From Devosia aurantiaca (GTDB taxonomy: Bacteria; Pseudomonadota; Alphaproteobacteria; Rhizobiales; Devosiaceae), in contig NZ_JAALFG010000002.1 in the NCBI RefSeq assembly GCF_011058215.1, positions 124,001-188,000 on the forward strand: 64,000 bases of DNA, written 5' to 3'. This document shows, piece by piece, positions 35,484-44,377 of the stretch (positions are counted from its first letter, which is position 1; every line of letters starts with the position of its first letter). A program made the position numbers and the translations under genes. Below the pieces are notes generated by a model, which was given only the letters and a program-made list of their open reading frames with translations, had not been told where the DNA came from and made no database searches.

Positions 35484-36502
35484 TGGAGATCAAGCAGGCT
35501 CTCAACAAGATCGCGCAGCGTCGCGATCTGACCGGCGAGGAAATGCGCGGTGTCATGCGCATCATCATGGCCGGCGAAGCCACCGCCAGCCAAACCGGCG
35601 CCTTCCTCATGGGCATGCGCCTCAAGGGCGAAACGGCGGGTGAAATTGCTGCGGCGGTGTCGATCCTGCGCGAAATGATGGTGCCGGTCGAAGCGCCTGC
35701 CGACTCCATCGACATCGTCGGCACCGGTGGCGACGGTCACGGCACGCTCAATATTTCGACCGCGGCCGCAATCGTGGTCGCCTCGCTCGGCGTCCCCGTG
35801 GCCAAGCATGGCAACCGCGCACTTTCCTCAAAATCCGGCTCCTCGCAGGCCCTCGAAGCGCTTGGCGTCAAGCTCGATCTGGGCCCGGATGCGATCGCCC
35901 AAACCATTCGCGAAGCCGGCATCGGCTTCATGTTCGCGCCTTCCCATCATCCGGCGATGAAGCATGTCGGCCCCGCCCGCACCGAAATGGGCGTGCGCAC
36001 CATGTTCAATCTCCTCGGACCGCAATCCAATCCGGCCAGCGTCGGCCGCTACCTCCTTGGCGTTTTTGCCGAAGAATGGGTCGAAAAAATCGCCCAAGCC
36101 CTCCAGGCCAATAGGGTGAAGAAGGCCTGGGTCGTCCATGGTTGCGACGGCCTCGACGAGCTGACCGTCACCGGCAAGAGCTTCGTGGCGCAGATAGCCA
36201 ATGGCGATCTCCGCAGCTTCGAAGTGCGGCCCGAAGATGCCGGCCTCAAGCAATACGATCTGGCGGAAATCCTTGGCGGCACGCCGGAAGAGAACGCCCA
36301 AGCCATCCACGCGCTCTTTGACGGCGCGCCTGGCGCTTACCGCGATATCGTCTTGCTCAATGCCGCCGCCGCCCTCATTGTGGCCGACAATGTCGAAACG
36401 CTCCGCGATGGTGCGGAAGCCGCCGCGCGCGCCATCGACAATGGCGACGCCAAGAACACTCTCGCCCGCCTTGTTGCGGTCTCGAACGGACGAGCGCCAT
36501 GA
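35483..36502 (+). CDS. trpD: Anthranilate phosphoribosyltransferase
   Basis: 339 residues. [19 protein letters not shown] (PRPP loop), [21 protein letters not shown] and the DE pair in [11 protein letters not shown] bind Mg-PRPP and anthranilate. It makes phosphoribosylanthranilate. It overlaps trpG upstream and trpC downstream (ATGA), so translation is coupled. Confidence 0.97.
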   Translation: MEIKQALNKIAQRRDLTGEEMRGVMRIIMAGEATASQTGAFLMGMRLKGETAGEIAAAVSILREMMVPVEAPADSIDIVGTGGDGHGTLNISTAAAIVVASLGVPVAKHGNRALSSKSGSSQALEALGVKLDLGPDAIAQTIREAGIGFMFAPSHHPAMKHVGPARTEMGVRTMFNLLGPQSNPASVGRYLLGVFAEEWVEKIAQALQANRVKKAWVVHGCDGLDELTVTGKSFVAQIANGDLRSFEVRPEDAGLKQYDLAEILGGTPEENAQAIHALFDGAPGAYRDIVLLNAAAALIVADNVETLRDGAEAAARAIDNGDAKNTLARLVAVSNGRAP

Positions 36503-37314
36503 TAGATTTCCTCAAGCAGATCGAAGCCTATAAGCGCGAAGAAATCGCCGCGGCCAAGGCCATGCGGCCCTGGGCCGAAGTCGTGGCACAAGCCCATGAC
36601 CAGCCGCCGCCGCGGGGCTTCATCCGGTCGATCAAGGCAAAGCGCGCGCAGGGTCAATTCGCCCTGATCGCCGAGGTCAAGAAGGCCAGCCCATCCAAGG
36701 GCCTGATCCGTCCCGACTTCAATCCCGCCGAGATCGCCCGCGCCTACGAAACCGCGGGCGCCGCCTGCCTTTCGGTGCTGACCGATCGCCCGAGCTTTCA
36801 GGGCTCGCCCAGCTACCTGATCGAAGCCCGCGCCGCCACCCGCCTGCCGGTGCTGCGCAAGGACTTCCTGTTCGAAACCTATCAGGTGGCCGAAGCCCGC
36901 TCCTGGGGCGCCGATTGCATCCTCATCATCCTGGCCGCCGTCGGCGACGACGTGGCGCGCTTCCTGCTCGATGCTGCCGAGGAATGGGGCATGGACGCGC
37001 TGGTGGAAGTGCACGATCAACTCGAACTCGACCGCGCCCTGGCGCTCGATGCAAAATTCATCGGCGTCAATAACCGCAACCTGCGCACCTTCGAGACGAC
37101 GCTCGAGACCACGGTGAACCTCGCGGCCGGCGTCCCCTCCGACGTGCTCCTGGTCAGCGAAAGCGGCATTGTATCCAACGACCATCTGCAGATGCTCGAA
37201 CGCCGCTGCAGCGTCGGCACCTTCCTTGTCGGCGAGGCGCTGATGCGGCAGGACGATGTCGTCGCCGCCACTCGCGCCCTGCTGATGGGCCAGCCCGAGA
37301 CCGTCCGCGGATGA
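36499..37314 (+). CDS. trpC: Indole-3-glycerol phosphate synthase
   Basis: 271 residues. [17 protein letters not shown] (catalytic Lys), [39 protein letters not shown] and LLVSESGI are all present. It closes the indole ring of carboxyphenylaminodeoxyribulose phosphate. trpF, trpB and trpA are not in this window, so the pathway is split as usual in the order. It overlaps moaC. Confidence 0.97.
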   Translation: MIDFLKQIEAYKREEIAAAKAMRPWAEVVAQAHDQPPPRGFIRSIKAKRAQGQFALIAEVKKASPSKGLIRPDFNPAEIARAYETAGAACLSVLTDRPSFQGSPSYLIEARAATRLPVLRKDFLFETYQVAEARSWGADCILIILAAVGDDVARFLLDAAEEWGMDALVEVHDQLELDRALALDAKFIGVNNRNLRTFETTLETTVNLAAGVPSDVLLVSESGIVSNDHLQMLERRCSVGTFLVGEALMRQDDVVAATRALLMGQPETVRG

Positions 37315-37793
37315 GCGATCGCCTGACGCATGTCGACGCGCAGGGCCGCGCGCAGATGGTCGATGTTGGCGACAAGGCCGTTACGCGCCGACGTGCCGTC
37401 GCCGAGGCCACTGTGCTGGCACTTCCCACGACCGTCGAAGCCTTTGTCGAAGACCGGCTGAAAAAGGGCGATGCCATCGCCACGGCCCGTATCGCCGGCA
37501 TCATGGCCTCCAAACGCACATCCGATCTGATCCCCCTGTGCCACCCGCTGGCACTGACCAAAGTCACGGTAGACATCGATCCGCTGAGCGACCGATCGGG
37601 CCTGCACATCGTCGCCACCGCCGAAACCAATGGCCAGACCGGCGTCGAGATGGAAGCGCTAACGGCAGCCTCGGTCGCAGCGCTGACGCTCTATGACATG
37701 GGCAAGGCCGTCGATCGCGGCATGACCATTACCGACCTGCGGCTCGTCGCAAAATCCGGCGGCAAGTCCGGCGACTTCATGCGCGCGCCATGA
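37311..37793 (+). CDS. moaC: Cyclic pyranopterin monophosphate synthase
   Basis: 160 residues with [53 protein letters not shown] and [14 protein letters not shown], the MoaC active-site segments. It forms cyclic pyranopterin phosphate in molybdenum cofactor synthesis. Four-base overlaps with trpC and moeA show an operon. Confidence 0.97.
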   Translation: MSDRLTHVDAQGRAQMVDVGDKAVTRRRAVAEATVLALPTTVEAFVEDRLKKGDAIATARIAGIMASKRTSDLIPLCHPLALTKVTVDIDPLSDRSGLHIVATAETNGQTGVEMEALTAASVAALTLYDMGKAVDRGMTITDLRLVAKSGGKSGDFMRAP

Positions 37794-38991
37794 GCCTCCT
37801 GCCCGTCGACGAGGCGCTGAAGGCCATTCTCGCGCGCGTGCCTCCGGTCACCCCCGAAACGGTGCCGCTGACCGACGGCCTGGGCCGCGTGCTGACATCT
37901 GCGCTGATCGCAACGCACGATCAGCCTCCCTTCAACGCCAGCGCCATGGACGGCTACGCCATGCGTGCCGCCGACGTTGTCGAGGGACATGCGCTCAAGG
38001 TCATCGGCATGTCCCAGGCCGGAACTGCCTTCAAAGGCACGGTATCTGAGGGAGAGGCCGTCCGCATCTTCACCGGCGCGCCGCTCCTGCTGGCGCGGAC
38101 ACGGTGATCATGCAGGAAGAAGCGCAGCGCGATGGCGATGTCGTCCGCTTCACCGCCCCTGCCCGGCTGGGCCATAGCGTCCGGCCAAAGGGTAACGACT
38201 TCGCTACGGGTCAGACACTTCTCGAGCCCGGCACACTGCTGACGCCAATGCATATCGCCGTCGCGGCAGCAGCCAACGCCGCCGGACTCACCGTCGCCCG
38301 ACGTCCCCGCATCGGCCTCGTTGCCACTGGCGATGAGCTTGTCCTGCCCGGCACGTCGCTCGGGCCTGACCAGATCGTCGGCTCCAACAGCTTCGCCCTT
38401 GCGGCGCTGCTCAAATCCTATGCCGAAACCATCACCGACCATGGCATTATCGGCGACGATATCGACCTGCTCCGCACCCGTCTTGCAGAGGCCTTTGCAG
38501 ACGAGCCGGACGTGTTGATCACCACCGGCGGCGCTTCGGTCGGCGAACATGACCTCGTGCAGGATGTGCTCAAAGACCTCGGCGTCTCGCTTGATTTCTG
38601 GCGCATCAACATGCGCCCCGGAAAACCGCTAATGTTCGGCACGCGCGGCAAGACCCTGGTCTTTGGCCTGCCGGGCAACCCGGTATCCGCCATGGTCACC
38701 GCCATCGTCTTCATCAAGCCGGCACTGCGCGCCTGGCTTGGCTATGCCGAACCGCCTCACTGGCATCTTCCGCTCGCCGCACCGACCCCGCCCAACACAG
38801 CCCGCCGCCACTTTATGCGCGCGCAGCTGGTCTTCTCTCCAGGCGGACCCACCTTGCTCCCGATCACGCAGACTGACAGTGGCCACACTTCGTCACTATC
38901 CAAGGCCGACATGCTCATCACTCAGCCGGAGCATGACCCTGGTCAGAAAGCCGGCGCGAAAGTCGAAGCCCTGTCGATCGACGCCTTCTAG
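37790..38991 (+). CDS. moeA: Molybdopterin molybdenumtransferase MoeA, one-base frameshift near 38086
   Basis: The first frame carries [28 protein letters not shown] and RIFTGAPL. The second frame carries [38 protein letters not shown] and [13 protein letters not shown]. One added C at 38086-38087 gives [16 protein letters not shown], the standard motif, and 400 residues. MoeA inserts molybdate into molybdopterin-AMP. It overlaps moaC, and lexA follows after 86 bases with its own promoter region. Confidence 0.94.
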
Positions 38992-39016
38992 GCTGTGTTT
39001 TATTTGTGGCATTGCA

Positions 39017-39031
39017 GAACATAAATGGAAC
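39017..39031. promoter_or_regulatory. LexA box 1 upstream of lexA
   Basis: GAACATAAATGGAAC matches the alphaproteobacterial SOS box GAAC-N7-GAAC (reverse complement of GTTC-N7-GTTC). It lies 47 bases before the lexA ATG. Confidence 0.85.
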
Positions 39032-39041
39032 GATTATAACC

Positions 39042-39056
39042 GTTCTGTCTATGTTC
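39042..39056. promoter_or_regulatory. LexA box 2 upstream of lexA
   Basis: GTTCTGTCTATGTTC is an exact GTTC-N7-GTTC box, 21 bases before the ATG. Two boxes in opposite orientation imply tight autoregulation. Confidence 0.88.
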
Positions 39057-39077
39057 CGATTCTAGGATGCCGGGCCG

Positions 39078-39790
39078 ATGCTGACGCGCAAACAACACGA
39101 GTTGCTCATGTTCATCCATGAACGGATGAAGGAAAGCGGCATCCCCCATCCTTTGACGAAATGAAAGATGCGCTTGATCTGGCGTCCAAATCCGGCATTC
39201 ACCGGCTGATCACGGCGCTCGAAGAACGCGGCTTCATCCGACGCCTGCCGAACCGCGCCCGCGCCTTGGAAGTGGTAAAGCTTCCCGATTCAATGAACCC
39301 TTCGCTTGGCGGCCGCAAGGCGCGCTTCGAGCCGTCGGTGATCGAAGGCAGCCTGGGCAAGCTCAGCACGCCGCCGGCCCGCGGCGTTGCGGCAGAAGAA
39401 TATGCCCGCCCCGTCTCTATCCCGGTCATGGGCCGGATCGCGGCCGGTACGCCAATCTCGGCCATCGAACAACACACCCACACCATCCAGGTGCCGCCTG
39501 AAATGCTGGGCGCCGGCGATCATTACGCGCTCGAAGTGCGCGGCGACTCGATGATCGAAGCCGGCATCTTCGATGGCGACACCGTGGTCATCAAGCGCCA
39601 GGACACGGCCGGCACCGGCGAGATCGTCGTTGCCCTTGTCGACGACGAGGAAGCAACGCTGAAGCGCCTGCGCCGCAAGGGCAATACGGTGGCGCTGGAG
39701 GCGGCTAACCCCGCCTACGAGACCCGCATCTTCCCACCCGATCGGGTCAAGGTTCAGGGCCGTCTCATCGGCCTTCTGCGCAAATACTAG
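39078..39790 (+). CDS. lexA: SOS repressor LexA, one-base frameshift near 39143
   Basis: The true start is [20 protein letters not shown] at 39078; it runs into a stop after GIPHPLTK. The rest ([34 protein letters not shown] with the Ala-Gly cleavage site, [17 protein letters not shown] with the catalytic Ser, and the Lys in EATLKRL) is in the -1 frame. One added C in CCCCC (39143-39147) gives [11 protein letters not shown] and 237 residues. LexA represses the SOS regulon until RecA-stimulated self-cleavage. It is last in the ppiD-trp-moa run, with an own SOS-controlled promoter. Confidence 0.96.
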
Positions 39791-39798
39791 AATGCTTT

Positions 39799-39823
39799 GA
39801 GCCGGGTTCGCCCGGCTCTTTCA
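39799..39823 (+). terminator. Rho-independent terminator of lexA
   Basis: GAGCCGGG-TTCG-CCCGGCTC with a stable UUCG tetraloop, followed by TTTCATTTC, 8 bases after the lexA stop. Confidence 0.9.
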
Positions 39824-39872
39824 TTTCGGAACGGCGCAGGGGTCGTGCATTCCCTCCCCGGAGGCAATGTGA

Positions 39873-40907
39873 ATGTCCAATCCCCTCAAGCTCGGCTTTC
39901 CCGTCAAGGTGCTGGGCAATCCTGCGCTCAAAAGCAACGACGCGCGTCGCTCGCAATCCAACCCGCATCTTCGTGTGTCGCTCGGGTACCTCTCGGACAT
40001 CTTCGACTATCTGGTGAAGCACCAGATCAGCATGTACCGCATGTCCTCCGACCTTGCGCCCTACGCCACCCACCCCGATATGCCGCAGTTCCACTCCATG
40101 GTGCAAGACTGCGCTGGCGACCTTGCCACCATCGGCAATCGCGCACGTGAGCTTGGCCTGCGTCTCTCCTTTCACCCCAGCCAGTTCATCGTCCTCAACA
40201 GCCCCGATCCTGAGCTGGTGCGCAAAAGCATCTGGGACCTAACGAGCCAGGCCGAAATGCTCGACCTCATGGAGCTCGGACCCGAAGCGGTCATGGTTGT
40301 CCATGTCGGCGGCGTCTATGACGATAAAATCGCGGCTCGGCAGCGCTGGGTCGAGACCTGGCCCACCCTCCCCGAGCCGGTGCGCCGCCGCCTCGTGCTT
40401 GAAAACGACGACCTGCGCTTTTCCTGTGCCGACACGCTCTATGTGCATGAACACACCGGCGTAAGGCTGATCTTCGATCACCAGCATTTCTGGTGCCTCA
40501 ACCCTGAAGGCCTCGACTTGCGCGACGCGCTCTCCAGCATGCTGGCGACCTGGCCGTCGGACGTGCGGCCGAAAATCCATTTTTCCTCGCCCCGCACCGA
40601 GCTCCGCCAGCTGGCGCGCAAGAACCGCAAGACCGGCAAGGCCGAAACCGTCAATGTCGCTCCCGTCTGGACCGGCCACGCCGATTTCGTTCAGCCGTTT
40701 GAGTTCATTTCCTTCATGCGCATCGCCGACGGCCTGGAGTTCGACGTCATGCTCGAAGCCAAGTCCAAGGACCTGGCGCTGATCAAGCTCCGGCCCGACC
40801 TCCTGCGTTACGCGCCCGACGTCGCTGCGCGCTTCGGCCTCTACCCGGCGCAGCAGAAGGCGCTCGAAGGCGAGCAGGAAAGCCTTATGGAAAGCGAAAG
40901 CGCCTAA
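39873..40907 (+). CDS. uvsE: UV damage endonuclease UvsE
   Basis: 344 residues. It starts KLGFPVKVLG, then YRMSSDLAPYATHPDMPQF, LSFHPSQFIVLNSP, VVHVGGVYDDK, LENDD, FDHQHFWCLNP and DVMLEAKSKDLALIKL, the TIM-barrel metal site of UVDE nucleases. It nicks DNA 5' to UV photoproducts and other lesions. GGAGG lies 8 bases before the ATG. It directly follows lexA, but no SOS box is seen in the intervening 82 bases. Its stop overlaps that of the convergent TetR gene. Confidence 0.93.
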   Translation: MSNPLKLGFPVKVLGNPALKSNDARRSQSNPHLRVSLGYLSDIFDYLVKHQISMYRMSSDLAPYATHPDMPQFHSMVQDCAGDLATIGNRARELGLRLSFHPSQFIVLNSPDPELVRKSIWDLTSQAEMLDLMELGPEAVMVVHVGGVYDDKIAARQRWVETWPTLPEPVRRRLVLENDDLRFSCADTLYVHEHTGVRLIFDHQHFWCLNPEGLDLRDALSSMLATWPSDVRPKIHFSSPRTELRQLARKNRKTGKAETVNVAPVWTGHADFVQPFEFISFMRIADGLEFDVMLEAKSKDLALIKLRPDLLRYAPDVAARFGLYPAQQKALEGEQESLMESESA

Positions 40908-41479
40908 GTCGCCCGCAGCAAGCTCATTGCCGCCGCGATGACGCGGTCCTTCTGCGCATCGCTGGTGCCGGCCAGACCCTGGATGTGCAGCCCCTGGTCG
41001 AGCGTCTGCAGCATCTTGCCCAAGCCCGACAGGCTCGCTCCGGCGTTGACCTGCCCCCGCGCCGCGGCGTTGACCAAATTGCCATGGTAGAGCGCCTCGA
41101 TTTCCTCCGATGCCGCCACGGCCTTTTCGAACGCCCCCGGCGGCACCGTATCCTTCTGCGTCAACGTGTTGAGCATGAAGCAGCCATAATACTGGCTGCC
41201 ATATTGCAGGCTCTTCAGCACCGCCTCGATATTCTCGAGCCCAAGCGGCGCCTGCGTCAGCACCTGCCGATACTGCGCCAGCAGAAATCCCAAGAACCGC
41301 TCCAGCGCCGCCTCGAAGAGGCCCGCCTTACCGCCGAATTCCTTGTAGAGGCTGAAGCGGTTAAGCCCCGTATGCTCGACCAGCGCCTGCAAATGCGCGC
41401 CTTCATAGCCCTGTCGCCAGAACAGCTCCATCGCTTTGTCGATCACCTCGTCCCGCACATAAAGCCGTGGCCGCGCCAT
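40904..41479 (-). CDS. TetR/AcrR family transcriptional regulator
   Basis: 191 residues from MARPRLYVRDEVIDKAMELF. The N-terminal HTH (YEGAHLQALVEHTGLNRFSLYKEFGGKAGLF) is typical, followed by a divergent ligand-binding domain with GCFMLNTLTQ, the sub-group related to YxaF/AcuR-type repressors. Repeats in the gap upstream look like its operators. A divergent stub of a transporter suggests it once controlled an efflux gene. Confidence 0.9.
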   Translation of the reverse strand: MARPRLYVRDEVIDKAMELFWRQGYEGAHLQALVEHTGLNRFSLYKEFGGKAGLFEAALERFLGFLLAQYRQVLTQAPLGLENIEAVLKSLQYGSQYYGCFMLNTLTQKDTVPPGAFEKAVAASEEIEALYHGNLVNAAARGQVNAGASLSGLGKMLQTLDQGLHIQGLAGTSDAQKDRVIAAAMSLLRAT

Positions 41480-41551
41480 TACAAACCGATCATTCTGAAA
41501 CACGTTGACCCGGCGCTTGGGCAGGGTTATTCACCTATCGTTCTGTAATGG
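41476..41551. promoter_or_regulatory. Repeat array at the TetR promoter, probable operators
   Basis: Two direct repeats, ACCGATCATTCTG (41485-41497) and ACCTATCGTTCTG (41533-41545), are 48 bases apart. They lie within an inverted pair CCATTACA (41476-41483) and TGTAATGG (41544-41551). The array spans the start of the TetR gene and the divergent promoter region, which fits autorepression. Confidence 0.5.
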
Positions 41552-41561
41552 AAATGCGGCC

Positions 41562-41696
41562 ATGTCCAGACCTTTGCTCCCGCTGCACCGCTTTCTCGCG
41601 CTCTATTATTCCTACGCTTTCCTATTCGACTGCATGGCGCGCTCGCCCATTTGGGTTATGCTCGGGCAAAGGCGCGGCTTGCGCGCAACGGACTGA
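41562..41696 (+). pseudogene. Possible N-terminal stub of an MFS transporter
   Basis: 44 residues: MSRPLLPLHRFLALYYSYAF then LFDCMARSPIWVML and a stop. RFLALYYSYAFLFD resembles the first membrane helix of MFS permeases found opposite TetR genes, after which the similarity stops. No single indel obviously restores a transporter, because a kinase gene starts 4 bases later. It may be a real small membrane protein. Confidence 0.3.
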
Positions 41697-41699
41697 GCC

Positions 41700-42215
41700 A
41701 TGGGCCTGCGCAACATCCTGATCGAAGGCGTTTCCGGCGCAGGCAAGACCACGGTCGCGACCGAACTCGAGCGCCGCGGCTTCCATGTCGTGCATGGTGA
41801 CCGCAGCCTCGCCTACCAAGGCGATCCGCAAACCGGCGCCCCGCTCAATCCTGCAGCCTCAGCCGGTGCCGACCTCGTCTTCATCAACGATCACCACATT
41901 TGGCCACTCGACGCGGTCAAGGCCATCGTCGCCGACCGGACCCACGGGGTGACCTTCTTCTGCGGCGGTTCGCGCAACCATCACCTCTTCGGCCACCTCA
42001 TGGACGCCATCTTCGTGCTCGATGCCGACTGGCCCACAATCGAAAGCCGACTGCTGCTGCGCCGCGACGAATGGGGCTCCGAACCCGCAGAACGCGAAAT
42101 GACACGCAAGCTGCACGAGACGCGACAAGACCTCCCCAAGACGGCAATCAGCGTGGATTCTACGCGGCCCCTCTGGGAGGTGGTCGAAGAAATTCTGGCA
42201 AGATCCCTCGCCTAG
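41700..42215 (+). CDS. Small P-loop (AAA_33-like) nucleotide/nucleoside kinase
   Basis: 171 residues. Walker A is GVSGAGKTTVATEL near residues 10-23. It has a DRSLAYQGDP segment, a central CGGSRNHHLF, and an Arg-rich lid (IESRLLLRRDEWG). It resembles shikimate-kinase/AAA_33 proteins of unknown substrate. It lies between the TetR locus and a convergent GreA-like gene, 6 bases apart. Confidence 0.75.
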   Translation: MGLRNILIEGVSGAGKTTVATELERRGFHVVHGDRSLAYQGDPQTGAPLNPAASAGADLVFINDHHIWPLDAVKAIVADRTHGVTFFCGGSRNHHLFGHLMDAIFVLDADWPTIESRLLLRRDEWGSEPAEREMTRKLHETRQDLPKTAISVDSTRPLWEVVEEILARSLA

Positions 42216-42221
42216 ATCCCA

Positions 42222-42704
42222 TCACCCAATGTCCACGACCTCAACCTCGCAACCGCCAACCGTCACCACGTCGCCGACGCTCTTGCCCATCAGAGCCCGC
42301 GCAACTGGGGACGCCAACGACACCGTCCCCGCTTTCGGATCAGCCTCATCCTCACCGACGATTCGGTAGGTCTGCACCCGCCCATCGTCACGCTCGAAGG
42401 TCACCGTGCTGCCGAAGGCAACGACACCCGCTTCCTGCGGCGCCGCCATAACCTGTGCTGTCCGAAAGCGCTCGTCGAAATACCGCAGATCCCGATAAGG
42501 ATTAGCCGCCTGCCGCCGCCGCTCGTTGACGTCCTCGATTCGCAACGCCGCTTCATAGGCAGCACGCGCTGCCTCCAGCTGCCGCTCCAGAGCCGCCAAC
42601 CCCTCCGCGGTGACAAGGTTCGGACCCTCGGGAATCGGCCGTTCCGGCAGCATGGTCTCGGCAGCTGTCTCGGCGCTGTCTTCCTTGGTAAATGCCACGC
42701 TCAT
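42222..42704 (-). CDS. GreA/GreB family elongation-factor-like protein
   Basis: 160 residues from MSVAFTKEDSAETAAE. A coiled-coil N-terminal arm (LAALERQLEAARAAYEAAL) precedes the FKBP-like domain VVAFGSTVTFERDDGRVQTYRIVGEDEADP with VSLASPVARALMGKSVGDVV. That core is diagnostic of GreA/GreB. Such proteins insert into the RNA polymerase secondary channel. The PNLVTAEG start recalls GreB-like paralogues common in Rhizobiales. Its start overlaps the end of the SRAP gene (ATGA). Confidence 0.88.
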   Translation of the reverse strand: MSVAFTKEDSAETAAETMLPERPIPEGPNLVTAEGLAALERQLEAARAAYEAALRIEDVNERRRQAANPYRDLRYFDERFRTAQVMAAPQEAGVVAFGSTVTFERDDGRVQTYRIVGEDEADPKAGTVSLASPVARALMGKSVGDVVTVGGCEVEVVDIG

Positions 42705-43288
42705 TGCTTGCCCTCCCGTACCACGTCGACATCCAGCGTCCCCGCCGGTAGCGGCCGCAGCAGTTCTGCTTCCGGCCGCGTCAGAAACAACCACTCCACC
42801 CATTGCTCCGGCTTTAGCACGCAGACCTGCCGGTCATGGATCGGCTCAACATCAGGTCCTGGCGGACAGGTCAGCATGGTAAAACTCAGCCCGCCGTCCT
42901 CGTCCTCGCTCCAGAGCCCCGCAATCCCCATGATCGGCGATCCGCTGAGCGAAAAGCGATGCTTGGTCTTGGGATACTTGCTGCCGGTAAATTCAAAAAA
43001 GCCCGAAAGCACCACGACACAGCGCTGGCTATCGGCAAAACTGCGCTTATCGCTCTTGAAGTTGAACACCGGCGGCGCCTTGGCCCGCGGCGGCGGAAAA
43101 CCAAAGCGCATCTGCTTGAGCTCGACGCCGTTGCCAGCCGCACGCAGCACCGGGCCGAAATCGCCGATCCGGATGTCGTCGGCGATGATCAGCGCCGCCT
43201 CATCTCCATCGGATCCACCAAGCTCGAGCGCCTCCAGCGCCTTGCGATAGGCCGCCTCGCGAACATGCTGTTCGTAATCGTTGCACAT
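42701..43288 (-). CDS. SOS response-associated peptidase (SRAP/YedK-like)
   Basis: 195 residues. Cys2 directly follows Met1 (MCNDYEQ), as needed for the thiazolidine crosslink to abasic sites. VFNFKSDKRSFADSQRC, the Glu of GFFEFTG and the His of PIHDRQV complete the active site. SRAP proteins shield abasic sites in single-stranded DNA. It is in an overlapping pair with the GreA/B-like gene. Confidence 0.93.
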   Translation of the reverse strand: MCNDYEQHVREAAYRKALEALELGGSDGDEAALIIADDIRIGDFGPVLRAAGNGVELKQMRFGFPPPRAKAPPVFNFKSDKRSFADSQRCVVVLSGFFEFTGSKYPKTKHRFSLSGSPIMGIAGLWSEDEDGGLSFTMLTCPPGPDVEPIHDRQVCVLKPEQWVEWLFLTRPEAELLRPLPAGTLDVDVVREGKQ

Positions 43289-43409
43289 GCCTCAGCAATG
43301 CGCTGACCCGGCCAGGCGTTCAACCGGGGAGCATTGCCGCATGAGGGCACTTCGCGCTTGCCCCGTCCGCCCCCTCCTCTACACCGCAGCAAATCGCAAG
43401 GGATGCGAC

Positions 43410-44377
43410 ATGCCCCATGTTTCTCCAGCCGGCCTTGCCGGTGACTTCCCCCGTTCGCCCAGCGCCACCTGATCTCCATTGCCGACCTCAAGCAGCACGA
43501 GATCCTCGACCTGCTGGATCGCTCCGAGCGCATGATCGAGATCAGCCGGCAGGAGCGAAAATCCCTGCCGACGCTGAGCGGCAAGACGCAGATCAATCTC
43601 TTCTTCGAGCCGTCGACCCGTACGCAATCGTCCTTCGAAATCGCCGGCAAGCGGCTCGGAGCGCTGGTGGTCAACATGTCGGTCAAGACCAGCTCGGTGA
43701 GCAAGGGCGAGACGCTGATCGACACGGCCGCAACGCTGAACGCCATGCGCCCGGACGTGTTGATCGTACGGCACTCGGCCGCCGGGGCGGTCGAGCTTTT
43801 GGCGCAAAAGGTCGGCTGCTCGGTGTGCAACGCCGGCGACGGCGCCCATGAACATCCGACGCAAGCGCTGCTCGATGCCTTGACCATCCGCAATCACAAG
43901 AGGCGCCTCGCCGGGCTGACCGTCGCCATCTGCGGCGATATCGCCAATTCCCGCGTCGCCCGTTCCAACCTCTTGCTGCTCGGCGCGCTCAATGTCCGCA
44001 CCCGGGTGATCGCCCCAAAAACCCTGCTGCCGCCGGGCATAGAAAATCTTGCCACCGAAGTCTTCACCGATATGGAAGAGGGCCTCAAGGGCGCCGACGT
44101 GGTGATGATGCTGCGGCTTCAGCACGAGCGCGCCAATGGCAAGATGATCCCGTCCGTGCGCGAATATTATCGCTTCTACGGCCTCGACGAACAAAAGCTC
44201 GCCCATGCCAAGCCCGACGCCATCGTCATGCATCCGGGCCCGATGAACCGCGGCGTCGAGATCGACCCGGCCATTGCCGACAGCGAACGCTCGGTGATCA
44301 CCGACCAGGTGGAAATGGGGGTCGCCGTGCGCATGGCCGTCCTTGATGCCCTCCTGCCGCCGAGGAACGAGCCATGA
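43410..44377 (+). CDS. pyrB: Aspartate carbamoyltransferase, one-base frameshift near 43448
   Basis: The C-terminal frame has [52 protein letters not shown] and [11 protein letters not shown], all PyrB motifs. The expected N-terminus ([19 protein letters not shown]) is open upstream. It joins the ATG at 43410 ([14 protein letters not shown]) if one C is added to CCCCC (43448-43452), giving 322 residues. PyrB condenses carbamoyl phosphate with aspartate, the committed pyrimidine step. Its stop overlaps the dihydroorotase-like gene. The exact start is less certain than the core. Confidence 0.93.
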
